A DNA stretch of 64,000 bases from contig CM065388.1 of assembly GCA_033060915.1 (NCBI GenBank), positions 29,699,001 to 29,763,000 on the forward strand, in the 5' to 3' direction. This document shows positions 10,092 to 22,840 of the stretch, piece after piece. Within the stretch, counting starts at the first letter, position 1. The number at the start of each line of letters is the position of its first letter. Made by a program: the position numbers and the translations under genes. The DNA is from Euryodendron excelsum. Taxonomy: Eukaryota; Streptophyta; Magnoliopsida; Ericales; Pentaphylacaceae. The notes under the pieces were generated by a model. The model saw only the letters and a list, made by a program, of their open reading frames with translations. It was not told the DNA's origin and did not search any database.

Positions 10092-13000
10092 TGTCGCGTC
10101 CCGATTTTTCGCACTCGAGGAATACTCGCACAAGCCGGAAAAATGTTGTACTCTCTCGTTAGAACTCACCCTCCTAAAAGAATGAGTGCGACTAGGTTTG
10201 AATTGAAAACATGTTTGAATAAAGGGCTTTTGAAAAAGATTCGGAGTCGCCACCTAACTTGATTAAGGTGAGTTAGGTCACCTAAAAACTAAGAATAATC
10301 CGAAGACTACACTTAGGGTTTTTGGAAAACAATTTGAAAATATCTCCTCGAGAGAGGGTTTTTAAGAAAACAGGTTGTTTGGCAACCTTTGGAAAACATT
10401 TAGCCATTTTTTAGAAAAATAACTCCTTTTGGTCTTTCGAAATCAGTGATTCTAAGTTCGGAGGTTGGTTACGTGTAGGGAAGATGCACTAACCTATCAC
10501 CCTACCCGGCCCTTTCGATACCAACATGTCAATCTACCCTAGATTCACCTATGAGAGTCTTTAATTAACATATGTTCAATCCTATTCACTTTGAAAAACA
10601 ATGTTTGAAAAATATGATGCATAAGATGCAAGTGCAAAATAAGAGAATTAGAAAATAGATTTGGAAAGAGATTGATTTGATTTGAAAATAGATTCGAAGA
10701 AATAGAATTGAAATTGGAAAGTTTGAAAATTGAAAATAGAAGTTTGAAAATAGAAATTTTGAAATTGGAATTTGAAAATTGATTGGAATTTGAAATTTGG
10801 AAAGATTTTGGAAACCGCACCCATGAGGGTGGAATTGAAAGTTTGAAAAGTATTGTGACCGCACCTATGAAGGTTGCCTACGTATCCCGTTGGGGGAATC
10901 AGGTCAATCGTAGTTCGGACAAGAGTCCGATAGAAGGTTGGATTGAAGAAGGAAATTGAATTTTGATTTGAAATTGGAAGAAGATATTTGAGATTGAAAC
11001 AATTGGACTTGCTTTGGAAAGATTTGGTTTTAGGAAAGATGGAAGTTTAGGAAACCTAGACTTAGGAAAGGTAGCAGACCTAGGGAAGACTTGAGATTAA
11101 GAAAGATTGGATTTAGGAAAGGTTCGAATTAGGGAAGTTTCAAATTAGGAAAGTTCTGAATTAGGAAAGTTTTATTTTTGGAAAGTTTTGAATTAGGAAA
11201 GTTTTCAAATTAGGAGAGTTTCGAATTTAGAAATGTTTGAAAAAGGGAAGTTTTGATTTTGGAAAGTTTTGAAAAACAAGAAAGTTTTGAAAATAAGAAA
11301 GTTTCGTTTTGGGAAAGGTTTGAAAAAGGAAAGTTTTCAATTTAAGAAATGTTTGAATTGAGAAAGTCTCGAGTTTAGAAAAGCCTTAGATTTGGAAAGA
11401 TTTGAAGTTTAAGAAAGTTTAGAATTTAGAAAGTTTTTAGGTTTAGAAAGATTTAACTTAAGAAGGTTTCAAATTTAGAAAGTTTTGAATTTGGAAAGAT
11501 TTGATATTTAGAAAGTTTAAGATTTAGAAAGTTTAAGAGTTTTAGAAAATCTTAAGATTAGGAAAGGTTCGAGTTTAGGAAAGATTTGAAAGCTTGGATT
11601 TGAAAAAGATTTTGGAAAGGGGTAGAATTAGGAAAGGGTTGAATTAGGAAAGATTGGAAAGTTGAGTTTTAAAGTTTAGGAAAGATTTTTACGTTCAAGT
11701 TTTGGAAACTTAAGATTTAGGAAAGTAGAAGTTTAGGAAGGATTTGAATTAGGAAAGAGTTGGATTTTGAAATTTAAGGAAAGGTTTAAAGTTTGGGTTT
11801 AGGAAACTTATGGTTTAGGAAGGAATTGAATTAGGAAAGGTTTGGGATTAGGAGGGGATTGGATTTAGTTTCTAGAAGCAAAGGTTTGATTCTGTTTCCA
11901 AAAACGGAGGATTGGATTCGGTTTCCTAAGCGGGCAGATTTGATTTGGTTTTCTAAAGGGAAGATTAGATTTGGCAAGGATTTGGAAAGGGAGATTCTAG
12001 AAACCCTAGTTTTGGAAAATTATAGTTTCGACGTAGAAAAGAGGTTTTGGAAACATGTATAGTTTGGATGTAAAAACAAGAGGTTTTGGAAACCTAGGTT
12101 TGGGGCAAAGTTTGAAAATCATGTTTGTGGAAAGAAAATTAGGGTTTCCTAATGGTTAGCTCTAGGGCTTGACTTGGACTCTAAGGAAAGAGATTTTTGG
12201 AAAATATGCTTTTGGAAACGAGTTTTTGGAAGGAAATCCTAGGGAGGAGTTTTTGGAAAGTGAATTTGGAAAGAGAGTTTTTGGAAAAAGATTTTAAAGA
12301 GAAGGAGTTTTAGAAAGTGTGTTTTTGGAAACGTAGACTTTGGAAGGAAATCCTAGGAAGGAGTTTTTGGAAAGTGTGTTTGAAGAGGGAGTTTTTGGAA
12401 GGTGAATCTAGGGAGTGTTTTTAGAGGGTGAATTTTGAGGAAAAGATTTTGGAGAGAGAATTTTGAAAAATAGATTTTGGAAGGGAGTTTTTGAAAACAA
12501 TTTTGGAGAGGAGAGTTTTAGGAAAGTATGTTGAAAAAGACATTTTAGGAAAAGATTTTTTGAAAAGAGAGAGTTTTTAGAAGGATTAAAAACGTCTCAC
12601 TTTCCTAAAGCATTTCTAGCCATAAGAGGGCTAGAACCACTTTAAGAAAGTGGTTTTGAAAACAAGGTTTGAAAATATAGACCAAAAGGCCACTTTTAAT
12701 ATAACACTTTCCTAAAGCAACCCTAGCCATGGAAAGGCTAGAATCACCCTAGAATTGTGGTTTTGAAAACAAGTTTTTGAAAAAGAGATTTTCATGCAAT
12801 TTTGAAAACAAGTTTGAAAACGATTTTTGAAAATAACTTTTTGAAAACGAATTTTTGAAGATGCAAGACTATGATATGCACAATGCAATTTGGGGTCGTG
12901 AACATACAAGGTTAAGGCTTCACCACATAATCAAGGGGGCCGGACCCACGTGGTCTTTGGTTAGACTAGAAGAAAGCTCCCGACACAGTGACTCTCCAAT

Positions 13001-13469
13001 AGTCCAATCCTACACATGGACTGGGAATCCCCTTGTTTCAAGCATGCAAAGAAAGGGGGAAAAAGCGATGGGGGATTAAAATAGAGAAAACCCAAGTGGG
13101 TTGGAGAGAGAAGAGAGAGGGGGGAAGTGCAAAAAAATTAAAGAGGGAGCCTACCTTGTTTCTTGTTTATTTTGTGCGCCGTGCAGTCCTCGGTCTTCAG
13201 TCTTTGTCTTGATCTTCACCTTCAAAATTCAAGAGTTGTCTTCAAGCTTTGGATGGCAGCTCTTCAAGTCTTCAAAGGATGGTTAAAGGCCAGTATATGA
13301 GTGTATGAGGGAGTGTATGAGTGTATAGGAGGCTAGGGTTTGTGTATAGTGGCTAGGGTTTGGAAAACCTAGGGAGGCTAACGTTTATGGAGTACTCGAG
13401 CTCTGTATATCGAATTGTGTGATTTCTAGGTTAAGTTTGCAGACCCCTTTCACGTTGAATGAGGCTCTG

Positions 13470-13595
13470 TATTTATAGAGGTTGGACAAAACTGGCACCT
13501 GTTGCAGTGGCGCCAGGCCAAATTATACACTGGCGCCACTAGGAGTGGTGCCTGGCCATTTTTTGGCTTGGCGCCACTACTAGTGGCGCTAGCCA
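13470..13595 (-). promoter_or_regulatory. LTR promoter of L3: palindromes and TATA box
   Basis: TATAAATA is read on the minus strand at 13477-13470. Upstream on that strand are three GGCGCC inverted repeats between 13500 and 13595, one with arms GGCGCCACTA/TAGTGGCGC. Same order and spacing as in L1, L6 and L8. Confidence 0.8.
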
Positions 13596-14394
13596 ATTAG
13601 GAAAGATTCAAGGCCGGCAAGCAACGTATCTTTGACTAGATTTGGGCGCCTGTACTAGTGACTACCATGTAAATTTTAGCCTGACTTTACTAGGAGTGAC
13701 TCCAAAAAGTCTGGGAATGATTTGGAGGAGCTGGGAATGACCCAGAAGGCTGGAAAGGAGCAGGAACACTTAAAATAGTGTCCTGGAGGTATTTGACTTG
13801 AAAAGTGAGGATAGGATGTGTCGGAAAGGTCGACCGAGCTTTTAGGGGCAAAACGGTCAATCGGACTAAGAAACTGCCGGGGCAAACTCGGATTGTCCCA
13901 GAAAAAGACTTGGGATCTGGAAACATTATTTAGAATGTTCCCAGAGGTTGCCGGTTTGATTCCAAGAGCCGGCGTGGTCAGAAAAGGAGACCGGCCCACT
14001 AGGGGCAAAACGGTCATTTTGTGTCGGGTTTGCCGGAACTGACTCGGAATGGTCCGGAAAGGTGAAGGAAGGTTGAGAATACTATAAAAAATATTCTCGG
14101 GACATTACCGGTTTGATACTCAAAGCCGGTATGGTCGAAGAAGGAGACCGGCCCTCCAAGGGCAAAACGGTCATTTTGTACAGGGTTAGCCGGAACTGAC
14201 TCGGAATGATCCGAAAAGGTAAGGGGAGGTTAAGAACAGCATAAAAAGTAGTCTCAGGAGGTTACCAGTTTGATACCCAGAGCCGGTGTGGTTCTCGGGG
14301 CATTCGGATGCTTAGGGGCAAAATGGTCATCTTGACCGAAAAGTCTCGGAAAAGGTCCTAAGGGTAGTCTGGTCATTTTTCACCGAAGTGAGCT

Positions 14395-14935
14395 AACAGA
14401 CACTGGTGTTGACCTGGATTTTGAGTGTTTCCGCCACTCTCATGGTGTGAGTACTTCCGCTACTCGGACAGGGTTGATGATTTGTGAGTATTTCTGCTAC
14501 TCGGACGGGGTTGATGATTTGTGAGTATTTCCGCTACTCGGACGGGGTTGATGATTTGTGAGTATTTCCGCTACTCTAACGGTTCTATGAGTATTTCCGC
14601 TACTCTAACGGGGTTATGAGTATTTCCGCTACTCTAACGGTTCTGTGAGTATTTCCGCTACTCTAACGGTTCTGTGAGTATTTCCGCTACTCTAACGGGG
14701 TTGTAAGTATTTCCGCTACTCTAACGGTTCTGTGAGTATTTCCGTTACTCTAACGGTTCTGTGAGTATTTCCGCTACTGTAACGGTTCTGTGAATATTTC
14801 CGCTACTCTAACGGGGTTGTGAGTATTTCCGCTACTCTAACGGTTCTACGAGTATTTCCACTACTCTAACGGTTTTGTGAGTATTTTCGCTACTCTAACG
14901 GTTTTGTGAGTAGTTTTGCTACTCGGACCTTCTCA
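14395..14935 (-). repeat. Hairpin tandem array of L3
   Basis: About 17 units reading GAGTATTTCCGCTACTC on the plus strand, each a 5-bp inverted repeat; GAGTGTTTCCGCCACTC variants carry the paired change. Short frames through this array are repeats of the unit and are not genes. Confidence 0.85.
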
Positions 14936-17439
14936 AGGAATAAACTGTCTCGAGAGAGGGATTGGAAAGGGGTCTTACCGTCTCTGAAGAGACGTGCCTG
15001 GATTGGAGCCGTCTTGAGGAATAAACTGTCTCGAGAGTGGGATTGGAAAGGGGTCTTACCGTCTTCAAAGAAACGTGCCTGGATTGTGAGTGTTTCCGCC
15101 ACTCTAACGGTTTTGTGAGTAGTTTTGCTACTCGGACCGTCTCAAGGAATAAACTATCTTGAGAGAGGGATTGGAAAGGGGAATAAGAACGGACAATGCC
15201 CCTAAGGGCATTTTGGTCATTTTGCCTCTATTTGGGCCTGACAGGCTCGCGAAGCGATGGAAAGACGGAATTTGGAACTAGAGAATTGGATTCGATAGGA
15301 ATGTGTACACAATGACTTGAAAACAAGTCTGGACGGAGTGTAGACTGCCGAGCGGTCAAAAATGGGGTGCTTACATAGGTCACCTTAACCCTAAGTTAAC
15401 CTAACCATAGTTAGTTAACCCTAGGTTAACCAAACCCTAGGCTAACCTAATCTTATATAGCTAACCCTAGGTCACCTTAACCCTAGGTTAACCTAACCCA
15501 AGTTAGTTAATCCTAGGTCAATCCAACCCTAGTCCAACCTAACCCGAGTTAGTGATCCCTAGGTCAACCCAACCTAGGTTAGTAAGCTTCAAGGCTTCAA
15601 ATAAAAGACCCCTTTTCAAATAATCCTTCAACTCAAAAACTATTTTCATAACATACTTTCAAAAGCATCCTATTCTCTTGAGATTTCAAAAATCAACTCC
15701 AAAACCTTTTCAAATATTCCTATACTTTATCTTCAAAAATGCTTCCAAGAAGTTCTCTTAAACTTGTTTTAATTAAAATGGCTAGACACTAAACATTTTC
15801 CAAAAACTACTTTCAAAATGTTTTCAAGAACTCACAACCCTAAGGTGTCCCTACCCATTTTATGGTTAGGGATTCCAAGGAAAGGTGATACATTAAACTC
15901 AACCTCCAAAGTTGTCCATATTAGGGTTCCAAAACCCTAAGTGCTTTTCCAAAGCCCTTTTTAAAAATGGTTTTCAAACATCACATTCTTGAAGCAATCA
16001 TAATCCTTCCATGGTTAGGATTGGTCAAGTATAAGTGAGATATTCAAGAAGGGTTCTATAACCCTAAAAGTTTTATCAACCAAAAGGGAAGTTTCTAGCC
16101 TCCTTTTTTTTCAATTTTTTTTTCAAACTCATAGCCTTAAAGGAGTTTAGTTCTTCAACAACTAACCTCCTAAAGGTGATGAAACATCAAACATGTCTTT
16201 CAATAAAGTATTCAAACACTACTTTCAAAAGTTTTTTGAAGACAAGTTCACAAGAGTATTTCCAATCCAAACTCTACCTCCAAAGTGTTCCAAATAAGAC
16301 TTCAAAACATTTTCAAAACTCCCTTGAGTTGTTTCAAAAATACTTCTAAAACTCGCTCGAGTTGTTTCAAAAATATTTCCAAACTCCCTTGAGTTAATTT
16401 AAAAAATATTTAAGACCATCTTCAAACTTGATTTCAAAAACACTTCAAACATCCCAAGTCCTAGTTCAAAGGTATTTTTCTAAACTATCAAGTTCTCTTT
16501 TTCCAAAGACCTCAATGTGTCTTCAAAACATTCCAAAGGCCCCAATGTGCCTCTCTTCAATCGAGCCCTTGCCTAAACTACAAATGACCTAATTCTTGCC
16601 AAATGAGATATGTAAGCAACCTAAAATTGTGCAATCATAACTTTTATTCCAACTTGAGTTCCCTTTTCAAAAGTTTTCATCAAGTCAAATTTTTCATCCC
16701 AAATCACTTTAAAACTTTTTATTTTCAAACATCTTTTCAAAAACATGCATCATTCATCCAAGACGTGATGACCAAGCCCATTTTCAAATTTCTAAAGTAG
16801 ATATTAAGTGGATATTAGTAACTGGTTATTCAAGTGAGTGAACTAAGGGTGATTAGATATGTAGGTACCGAAAAGGTGGGGCAGGTTAATGATCTTAGAA
16901 TATCTTCCCTACACGTAACCAACCCCCGGACCATAGATTTATATTTTGAAGACTAAAATTAGAGTCACATTTTCAAAAGAGCTTTCAAAAGGTTTTTCAA
17001 ACCTCTTTTCCAAAAACCATCTTAAAAAGGACATTTTTAAAAATCTTTCCAAAAACCTAAGTTTAGTCTTTGGATTACACTTAGCTTTAGATGGCCTAAC
17101 ACATCTTCAACTATGTTAGGTGGGGACTCCAAACTTGTTCAAATCAAGTTTTCAAGTTCAAACGTAGTCGCACTCGTTCTTGTAGGAGGATGAGTTCTAA
17201 CAAGAGAGCATTGTGCTTTTTCCCAAGCCAAAAGGGCTTTGCTGTCAAAAAACTGGGGCATGACAGGGGCTAACACTAAAGAAAGGGAAATTATACTGCT
17301 CTCGCCTGTTGTAAAAAGAGCTCCCCTAAACCCTCTTAGTATGAAAATTTAAGGGTTAGAAGACTCGTTGCGAAGCTTCCATGGCCATAAAACCTTTGGG
17401 CTTGCATCATATGACTAGTTGTGCTTATTCTTAGACCAT

Positions 17440-18148
17440 CCAAGACCTGCCAAGTTCAAAATGCCTAATTTTTAGAAGTATGATGGCACCAGTAACCCTA
17501 TTGCCCACCTTCACCTTCATGCTGGGGTATTGAGTGGTCACGAAAATGATACAAAGCTTCTCATGCAACTGTTCCAACACAGTCTCATTGGATCCACCTT
17601 GCAATGGTTCACCTGACTCAACCAAAGGAAGATCACAACTTGGATCGAACTGGTCAATGCATTCAAAGCCCAATACCGTCACAACATAGACCTCACTTCT
17701 GACTAGTGGTCCTTGATGACAATGAGTAAGAGAGAGAAAGAAAGCTTGAAGAGCTATGCCCTTAGATGGAGAGATGCAGTTGCGTAAGTTAATCCTCCGT
17801 TAGAAGAGAAAGAGTATATACAACTGTTTGTACACACTTTCCAAGGCATATATTATGGAAAACTCTGCACTAACATGGGCAAAAGCATCTCCGAGCTTAT
17901 CAGGCAAGGGGAAATGATAGAGAATGGTCTAAAGACGGGGAGGATTACAAATGCCTATGCAAAAACTGGGGAAAGTTCTGCCAACATAGCCAAAAAGATG
18001 GCTACTGCAAGGGAGTAATCAAGAAGGAGAGTGAGGTGTTTGCCATCTTACCCATTCAACCACAGCAATATTGGCCACCATTTTAGTCTCACTCGATCTT
18101 ATCCATACCCACTTTAACCATGCCCACACAAGCACCTAACATTGGCCC
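17440..18148 (+). pseudogene. Retrotransposon gag core, degraded
   Basis: Translation of the plus strand gives a recognisable retrotrans_gag domain: KYDGTSNPIAHLHLHAGVL, then a LQWFT stretch, a FKAQYRHNID stretch, KESLKSYALRWRDAV, and ISELIRQGEMIENG near 17900. It is broken by at least four in-frame stops (near 17475, 17610, 17700 and 17785). It follows LTR L2 directly and is in the same orientation, so it is the gag of that old element. E1 lacks this core. No protease, reverse transcriptase or integrase follows: the frame runs into the antisense PMD relic. Confidence 0.85.
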
Positions 18149-18149
18149 T

Positions 18150-18784
18150 GCTGCCGGTCTGCCAGATAGGACACCTAAGACTCATCACTAAGAAAAGAAA
18201 TCCTCAACAGAGACATCAGGACCAAATACCTAACTGCTTATAGTGAATTGTTACAACAAAGGACCACCACATCACATCTTTTGCCTCTACCAACTATAGG
18301 TTCGCCCGTAGCATCACGAAGGTAATGATCTCAAATTGGAGGGCCACCTGATCGAGAGCCCATCTCAAGGCCCGAGGATAAAAGTCAACCTCTATTACCT
18401 CTAGATGGCAGAGCGGCAAGTACTCGTAGCTCTACCAGACTAGAAAGAGCCAAAATCCAATCACATTACCCCAGCGGGAGGAAGTTCGGACTCGCATGGA
18501 TCTAAGAAAACAACCAAAGAAGAAAGACCCCCAGTCCAGCTCTAATAAGGCTCCCAAGTCAGTTACCATGCTCACCAATTGAAAAGGGACGATCGACTTG
18601 TTGCTATTGCAAAAGCAGCTAAAGACAATGTACAGAACCAATCGTTGCCTCATAATGTCTTGCCACGCAGGGGGTGGCTCAATTGAGAAAGTGCTCTCAT
18701 CCCGACTAAGCCAGGACATAGGAAAAGCCAAATGGTCAAGAGGTGGTAAATCTAACAGAGCATAAATATCAGTTCTACTGAGTA
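18150..18784 (-). pseudogene. Antisense PMD gene relic, C-terminal half
   Basis: The minus strand aligns with the PMD gene of E1 from about 50080 to 50710. A 120-codon open stretch (18794-18432) contains PMD words shared with E1, such as RLVLYI(I/V)(C/F)SCFCN, LDWGSF and FGCFLRSMRVRTSSRWG. Downstream of 18432 the similarity continues with stops. At 18785 the gene is cut by the foreign element at 18785-22840. Like E1 it is antisense to gag, so this arrangement is older than E1. Confidence 0.85.
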
Positions 18785-19270
18785 TAGTATTCACGCATAA
18801 GCGTTATCGAACATAATCAACATCCAAGTTTTCGAAGGTTTCTAGAACAAAGAAGAAGAAGAAAGAAAACTAGAAAATTTAACTTTAAAACCAAAATCAT
18901 ACCTCCTTCGTTCATCCAAGATATTCAATTGATCTTCATAATTAATCCCAAGATGGAATCTAGCTACTCATTATAATCATAGATATGCAAAGTTGTATTA
19001 AAAATATATTGAAAGATTGCATAATTTGATTACAGGAATTGAAGACTGAATGAAAAGTATGAATAAAACTACTCTAATCTACTCCTAAAACCCTAGAAAA
19101 GTGTCAACCCAAATATCCCCTCAAAAACATAAAAACCTAAATCTATTCTACTAACTACCCATCTCCCTACAACAAAAAAGTGAGTTAATATATAAATTCC
19201 GTCGATAGTCATACGGACGGTTCCCATCGAGTGCTCCGATGGGATGGGTCCCTTCACGAAAATTGTAGGT
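18785..19270 (-). repeat. Truncated 3' LTR of the foreign element
   Basis: It matches 22345-22840 with scattered substitutions. On the minus strand it contains a TATA-like TTTATATATTAA (about 19199-19188) after a CGGTGGGAACCGTCCG-like block. The left edge abuts PMD sequence directly, so about 480 bp of this LTR plus some flank was lost. Confidence 0.6.
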
Positions 19271-21214
19271 GTATTGACTTGGCATAGTAGAGCAATTCCA
19301 ATCATCAAAAACCTATAAGTTATAGGTGTATCGACTTGGCATATTTTCATGAAAGAATATTTACTGTTCTAGCACCATTAGAGAATTGACATTGATGAAT
19401 TATACACAATTGAATTAAAGATTCATATAATTTCAAATATTGCGGCCATATGGATAGTGAACGAAAGAAGAGCCATGTACGAGGAAAGAAAGCGGTAATA
19501 GATTTCAACATATGCATGCACATTACACATGATGATCAATGAATATTCACCTTTTAAACTTTCAACCTCTGAATTACTTTTGAACTTTTTCCATCTTCCT
19601 TCACTCCTTTTTCATTTGAAATTTTTTTCTTTTCAACTCCAGACACTTTCTACTTCACAAATATATAAGCAATGCATCAACTCCAAAATTTAGCATTGAC
19701 AAACTTTTAAACTCTTGTATATACAAATATCAAGAAAGAACTATAAACATGAATAGCTCAATGGAATGAAATGACCTCTACTCTTATAATCCGAAAACCA
19801 CATCACATCAAAACTTCAAGAGTGTATAAGATGTCAACAACTGCAACTAATACTCAACATGTAAACCAAAATCAAACATAATGAAGCTATTCAATGAATG
19901 AAGATCAATAACTTAACATTGAGTAAATGTAAATCACTCTCAAAAGGCGATAAATAGGCTCTAAAGGTTACAAGGTATAAAATCTCCATCTTATAAGGAC
20001 ATGCATGCATAAGAGAGAAATACAGAAAGATCATATAACACACTAGTGCACAACAATGTAAACTCTCTTTTATAATAGTTTTATGACAAAAACTTGCAAT
20101 GCATCACAACATAAAGGTGAATTAATCATCAACTCAAACTTAGTCCAATGCACGACTCAAACTATCCTCGACATCATAAGCGCATTAACATGAATATAGA
20201 TATGGTTCCTCAAGATAATCCCCAACACTTCCAATCGTAACAATAAACATAAAGAGTATATGAAAAAGTGTGAGAAATACAAACCAAAGTACCGAACCAT
20301 ATGATACATCAAACCTTTACCGAAGACTTCCAAGTGTCCAAAAGGTAGATCAATCATGAACTAATACCTGAAAATCACTCAATAAAGCATAACAAGGTTT
20401 GATAGAATAGAACTATTTTTGAATATTTATTTATTTTTTTTATATAAAAAAATAAAAAATAAAAGAACAAAACAAAATAAAAAGACTAGTAGTCTCTCCC
20501 TTCCCCCCAACTAGAATGATATAATGTCCTCAATGCATTAAACAAAGAGAACAAAGCATGGAATGCAATTAAATGGTGGGAGAAGAGAAAATAGGGTGCC
20601 TAATGCACCCCAAGAACAAAGAAAAATCAAAGGAGGTAAGCTGCAGAAAATCAAGGGGATTGCTGAATTTTTGGGTGTGTGCAGACAATTTTCACACTCT
20701 TCAATAAAACAGCCATGTTTTTCTCCACAGGAAAGCAAATCATGCTCCATTTTTTTTGTTGGAAAGTAGATTCATAGACCTTTATATCCATATAAGATTT
20801 GCATACTAATTCATTCCAGTAGATTCAGATTTTCACAGTAAATTTGGCTAAAAAATAGGGTCTATACTTTATTTTTTTGAAACTGGACAACCCTTTTGTT
20901 TTGCCTAAAGCTCCCCCAACTTAGAATGAGAAAACAAACTAAGAAAGCAAATAAAAAAAAATTACTCCTATTCCTATGCAAATGAGAGAAAAAAATAAAG
21001 AAAACAAAGAAACAAAATAGCTGCTCTTATTCCTACCCAATTTTTAGAGAGAATCACCTAATGCCACAAAGTGGGAATTTTCCATCATCCCATGCCCTAC
21101 CTTAGAGATTTTCCAAGAGTTCATGCAAAAATTAGAATAGACAATAGCCACTTGTTTGATGAACTTTAGGATATAACATGAAAGCACATAAGGGTAAAAA
21201 GGGTCATGGTATGT

Positions 21215-21609
21215 TTCAGTTAGTTCATCTAATTCCCAACGAATCTATGCAAGAGTGTCAGCTTGTGCCTCTGTATTAGTATCCTCGAACCTTGAGAACA
21301 TATCTGTGTGATATGGCAAATAAGATGACTACATCTTATTTTGATTCTCTACCGAAGGTTGATAAGATAATGAAGGATATGTCTTGTGAAACGTGTAAGG
21401 TGAAGTAGCAAGTGTATACGAATCATAAGCATGTGGTGGAGACTAAGGTGGTGCATGGTAGTATGGTTGTTGTGGTGATTGTTCATAAGAAGCATATAAT
21501 GAAGTTCGAGAGCTCCACTCCAAATAGTTTGGAGGTGGATAGTAGTCTTGTGGTTGTGACGTGTATGCATCAAGACTTGTAGCAATAAAATTCCAAGGAT
21601 AATCCATGA
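21215..21609 (-). pseudogene. Possible gag N-terminus of the foreign element
   Basis: An ATG at 21609 opens MDYPWNFIATSLDAYTSQPQ and runs through a Pro/Tyr/Gln-rich stretch to a stop at 21443. The frame then resumes for another 37 codons to about 21327, and an E/D-rich stretch follows. Position just downstream of the primer site and the composition fit a degraded Ty3/gypsy gag N-terminus. The assignment is tentative. Confidence 0.4.
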
Positions 21610-21850
21610 TTAAGATGTATGCAAGACCAACCAACAAGTATATGAAAATAACTTATCCTCCCAATCCCACAACAATGATGCACAAACCCAATGTAACCAA
21701 AAGAAAAACAAAAATAAGTGCTAAAAAATAAAAGATGGAACGAAGTTACCCAAACGAGCGATTGAGTTTGCTCGTGTTCGTAGAATGATGGTGAAGTGCT
21801 TCCTCCAAAACAGAATCTCCAAGGCTTATCCACCAACGTAGAACGCAGCT

Positions 21851-21868
21851 TTCCCGGCAACGGTGCTA
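21851..21868 (-). other. Degenerate tRNA-Asp primer-binding site
   Basis: The minus strand reads TAGCACCGTTGCCGGGAA. The plant tRNA-Asp complement is TGGCGCCGTTGCCGGGGA; the three differences are all G to A. It lies next to the presumed 5' LTR (21869-22840). This differs from the tRNA-Arg site of the main family. Confidence 0.65.
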
Positions 21869-22840
21869 AAAACTTAATCGCTCCCTAAAAGGGTGATACT
21901 TAACCGCAAGTGTACCGCCGCGATGTAGTAAAAATTTCTTGTAAGTACGAGGTCGATCCTACAAGGAAGATGGTTTACGTAAATTAGAAAACTTACTGTG
22001 GATCAAAAATCTTAGGAAAAACACTCCAATAAACAAAAATCTGATTTTAGGTTGAGAAAAGATTTGTTATCTATTTTAAACTAAAAAATAAAGAAAATGT
22101 CCTGGAATCAATCGATCCAATCAATTGCATCTCTTGAAATTCCAAAGGAGATAATTTAATAACTCCAATCCTTCGACTACTTCGCGAGTCTCAGATTCAA
22201 AAGATTTAACGATAAAAACAAGTGTTCTTCAAAACTTCAACTTCTAGAATAAATTGGGTTGTTAGAATCAAGGACGAGTACCATCGATTCGTGCAGCGCA
22301 TATAGTGAATCCAACTCACGCATAAACGTTACAAGGTAGCGTATATACTGAGTGTGGTATTCACGCATAAGCGTTACCGAACATAATCAAACATCCAGGT
22401 TTTTGAAGGTTTCTAGAACGAAGAAGAAGAAGAAAGAAAACCAGAAAATTTAACTTTAAAACCAAAATCATACCTCCTTCATTCATCCAAGATATTCAAT
22501 TAAGCTTCACAATTAATCCCAAGATGGAATCTAGCCACTCATTATAATCATAGATATGCAAAGTTGTATTAAAAATATATTGAAAGACTGCATAATCTGA
22601 TTACAGGAGTTGAAGACTGAATGAAAAGTATGAATAAAACTACTCTAATCTACTCCTAAAACCCTAGAAAAATTTCAACCCTAATATCCCCTCAAAAGCA
22701 TAAAAACCTAAATCTATTCTACTAACTACCTATCTCCCTACAACTAAAAAGTGAGTTAATATATAAATCCCGTCGACAGTCGTACGGACGGTTCCCACAG
22801 AGTGCTCCGATGGGCTGGGTCCCCTCCCGAAAATTGTAGG
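21869..22840 (-). repeat. Presumed 5' LTR of the foreign element
   Basis: The outer half (22345-22840) matches the fragment at 18785-19270. The inner half to the primer site is present only here. No clean TG...CA ends were found, so the limits are approximate. Confidence 0.5.

Larger units (their letters stand above)
10092..15375 (-). repeat. Solo LTR L3 (5284 bp), TSD TAGGT
   Basis: On the plus strand it begins TGTCGCGTCCCG and ends GGTGCTTACA, the reverse complement of the family termini. The five bases before it (10087-10091) and after it (15376-15380) are both TAGGT, and the host repeat continues across the site. No internal sequence is present, so it is a solo LTR left by recombination between two LTRs of one insertion. 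Inside, in minus order: hairpin array (14935-14395), 160-bp units (14345-13700), palindromes and TATA, donor at 13154, GA-rich strand 12600-10920. Confidence 0.95.
6537..17265 (+). repeat. Old LTR L2 (about 5.4 kb) interrupted by solo LTR L3
   Basis: It opens TGTACACACCCC after a polypurine tract and closes CTGGGGCATGACA; the intact parts are 6537-10091 and 15381-17265. It shares the architecture of the other LTRs (hairpin array 6730-7100, presumed TATA-like sequence near 8383-8407, splice donor 8652, CATGCTTGAAACAAG block 8759, CT-rich repeats 15600-16560, conserved terminal block) but is strongly diverged, so it marks an older subfamily. The usual TGGCGACT primer site does not follow it. 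Confidence 0.8.
18785..22840 (-). mobile_element. Foreign LTR retrotransposon relic nested in the PMD relic
   Basis: A direct repeat of about 490 bp occurs at 18785-19270 and about 22345-22840 (both read TATTCACGCATAAGCGTTA near the left edge and CGGACGGTTCCCA near the right). Between them, on the minus strand, are a tRNA-Asp-type primer site (21851-21868) and a gag-like start. This fits 5' LTR on the right, internal region, and truncated 3' LTR on the left. It is AT-rich and unlike the main family. I find no pol domain in 19271-21200, so it is deleted or degraded. Confidence 0.65.

Noticed and set aside
14440..14930. Regular repeats that look like a CRISPR array
   Set aside because: Units are contiguous with no unique spacers, lie in an LTR of a plant element, and have no cas genes.
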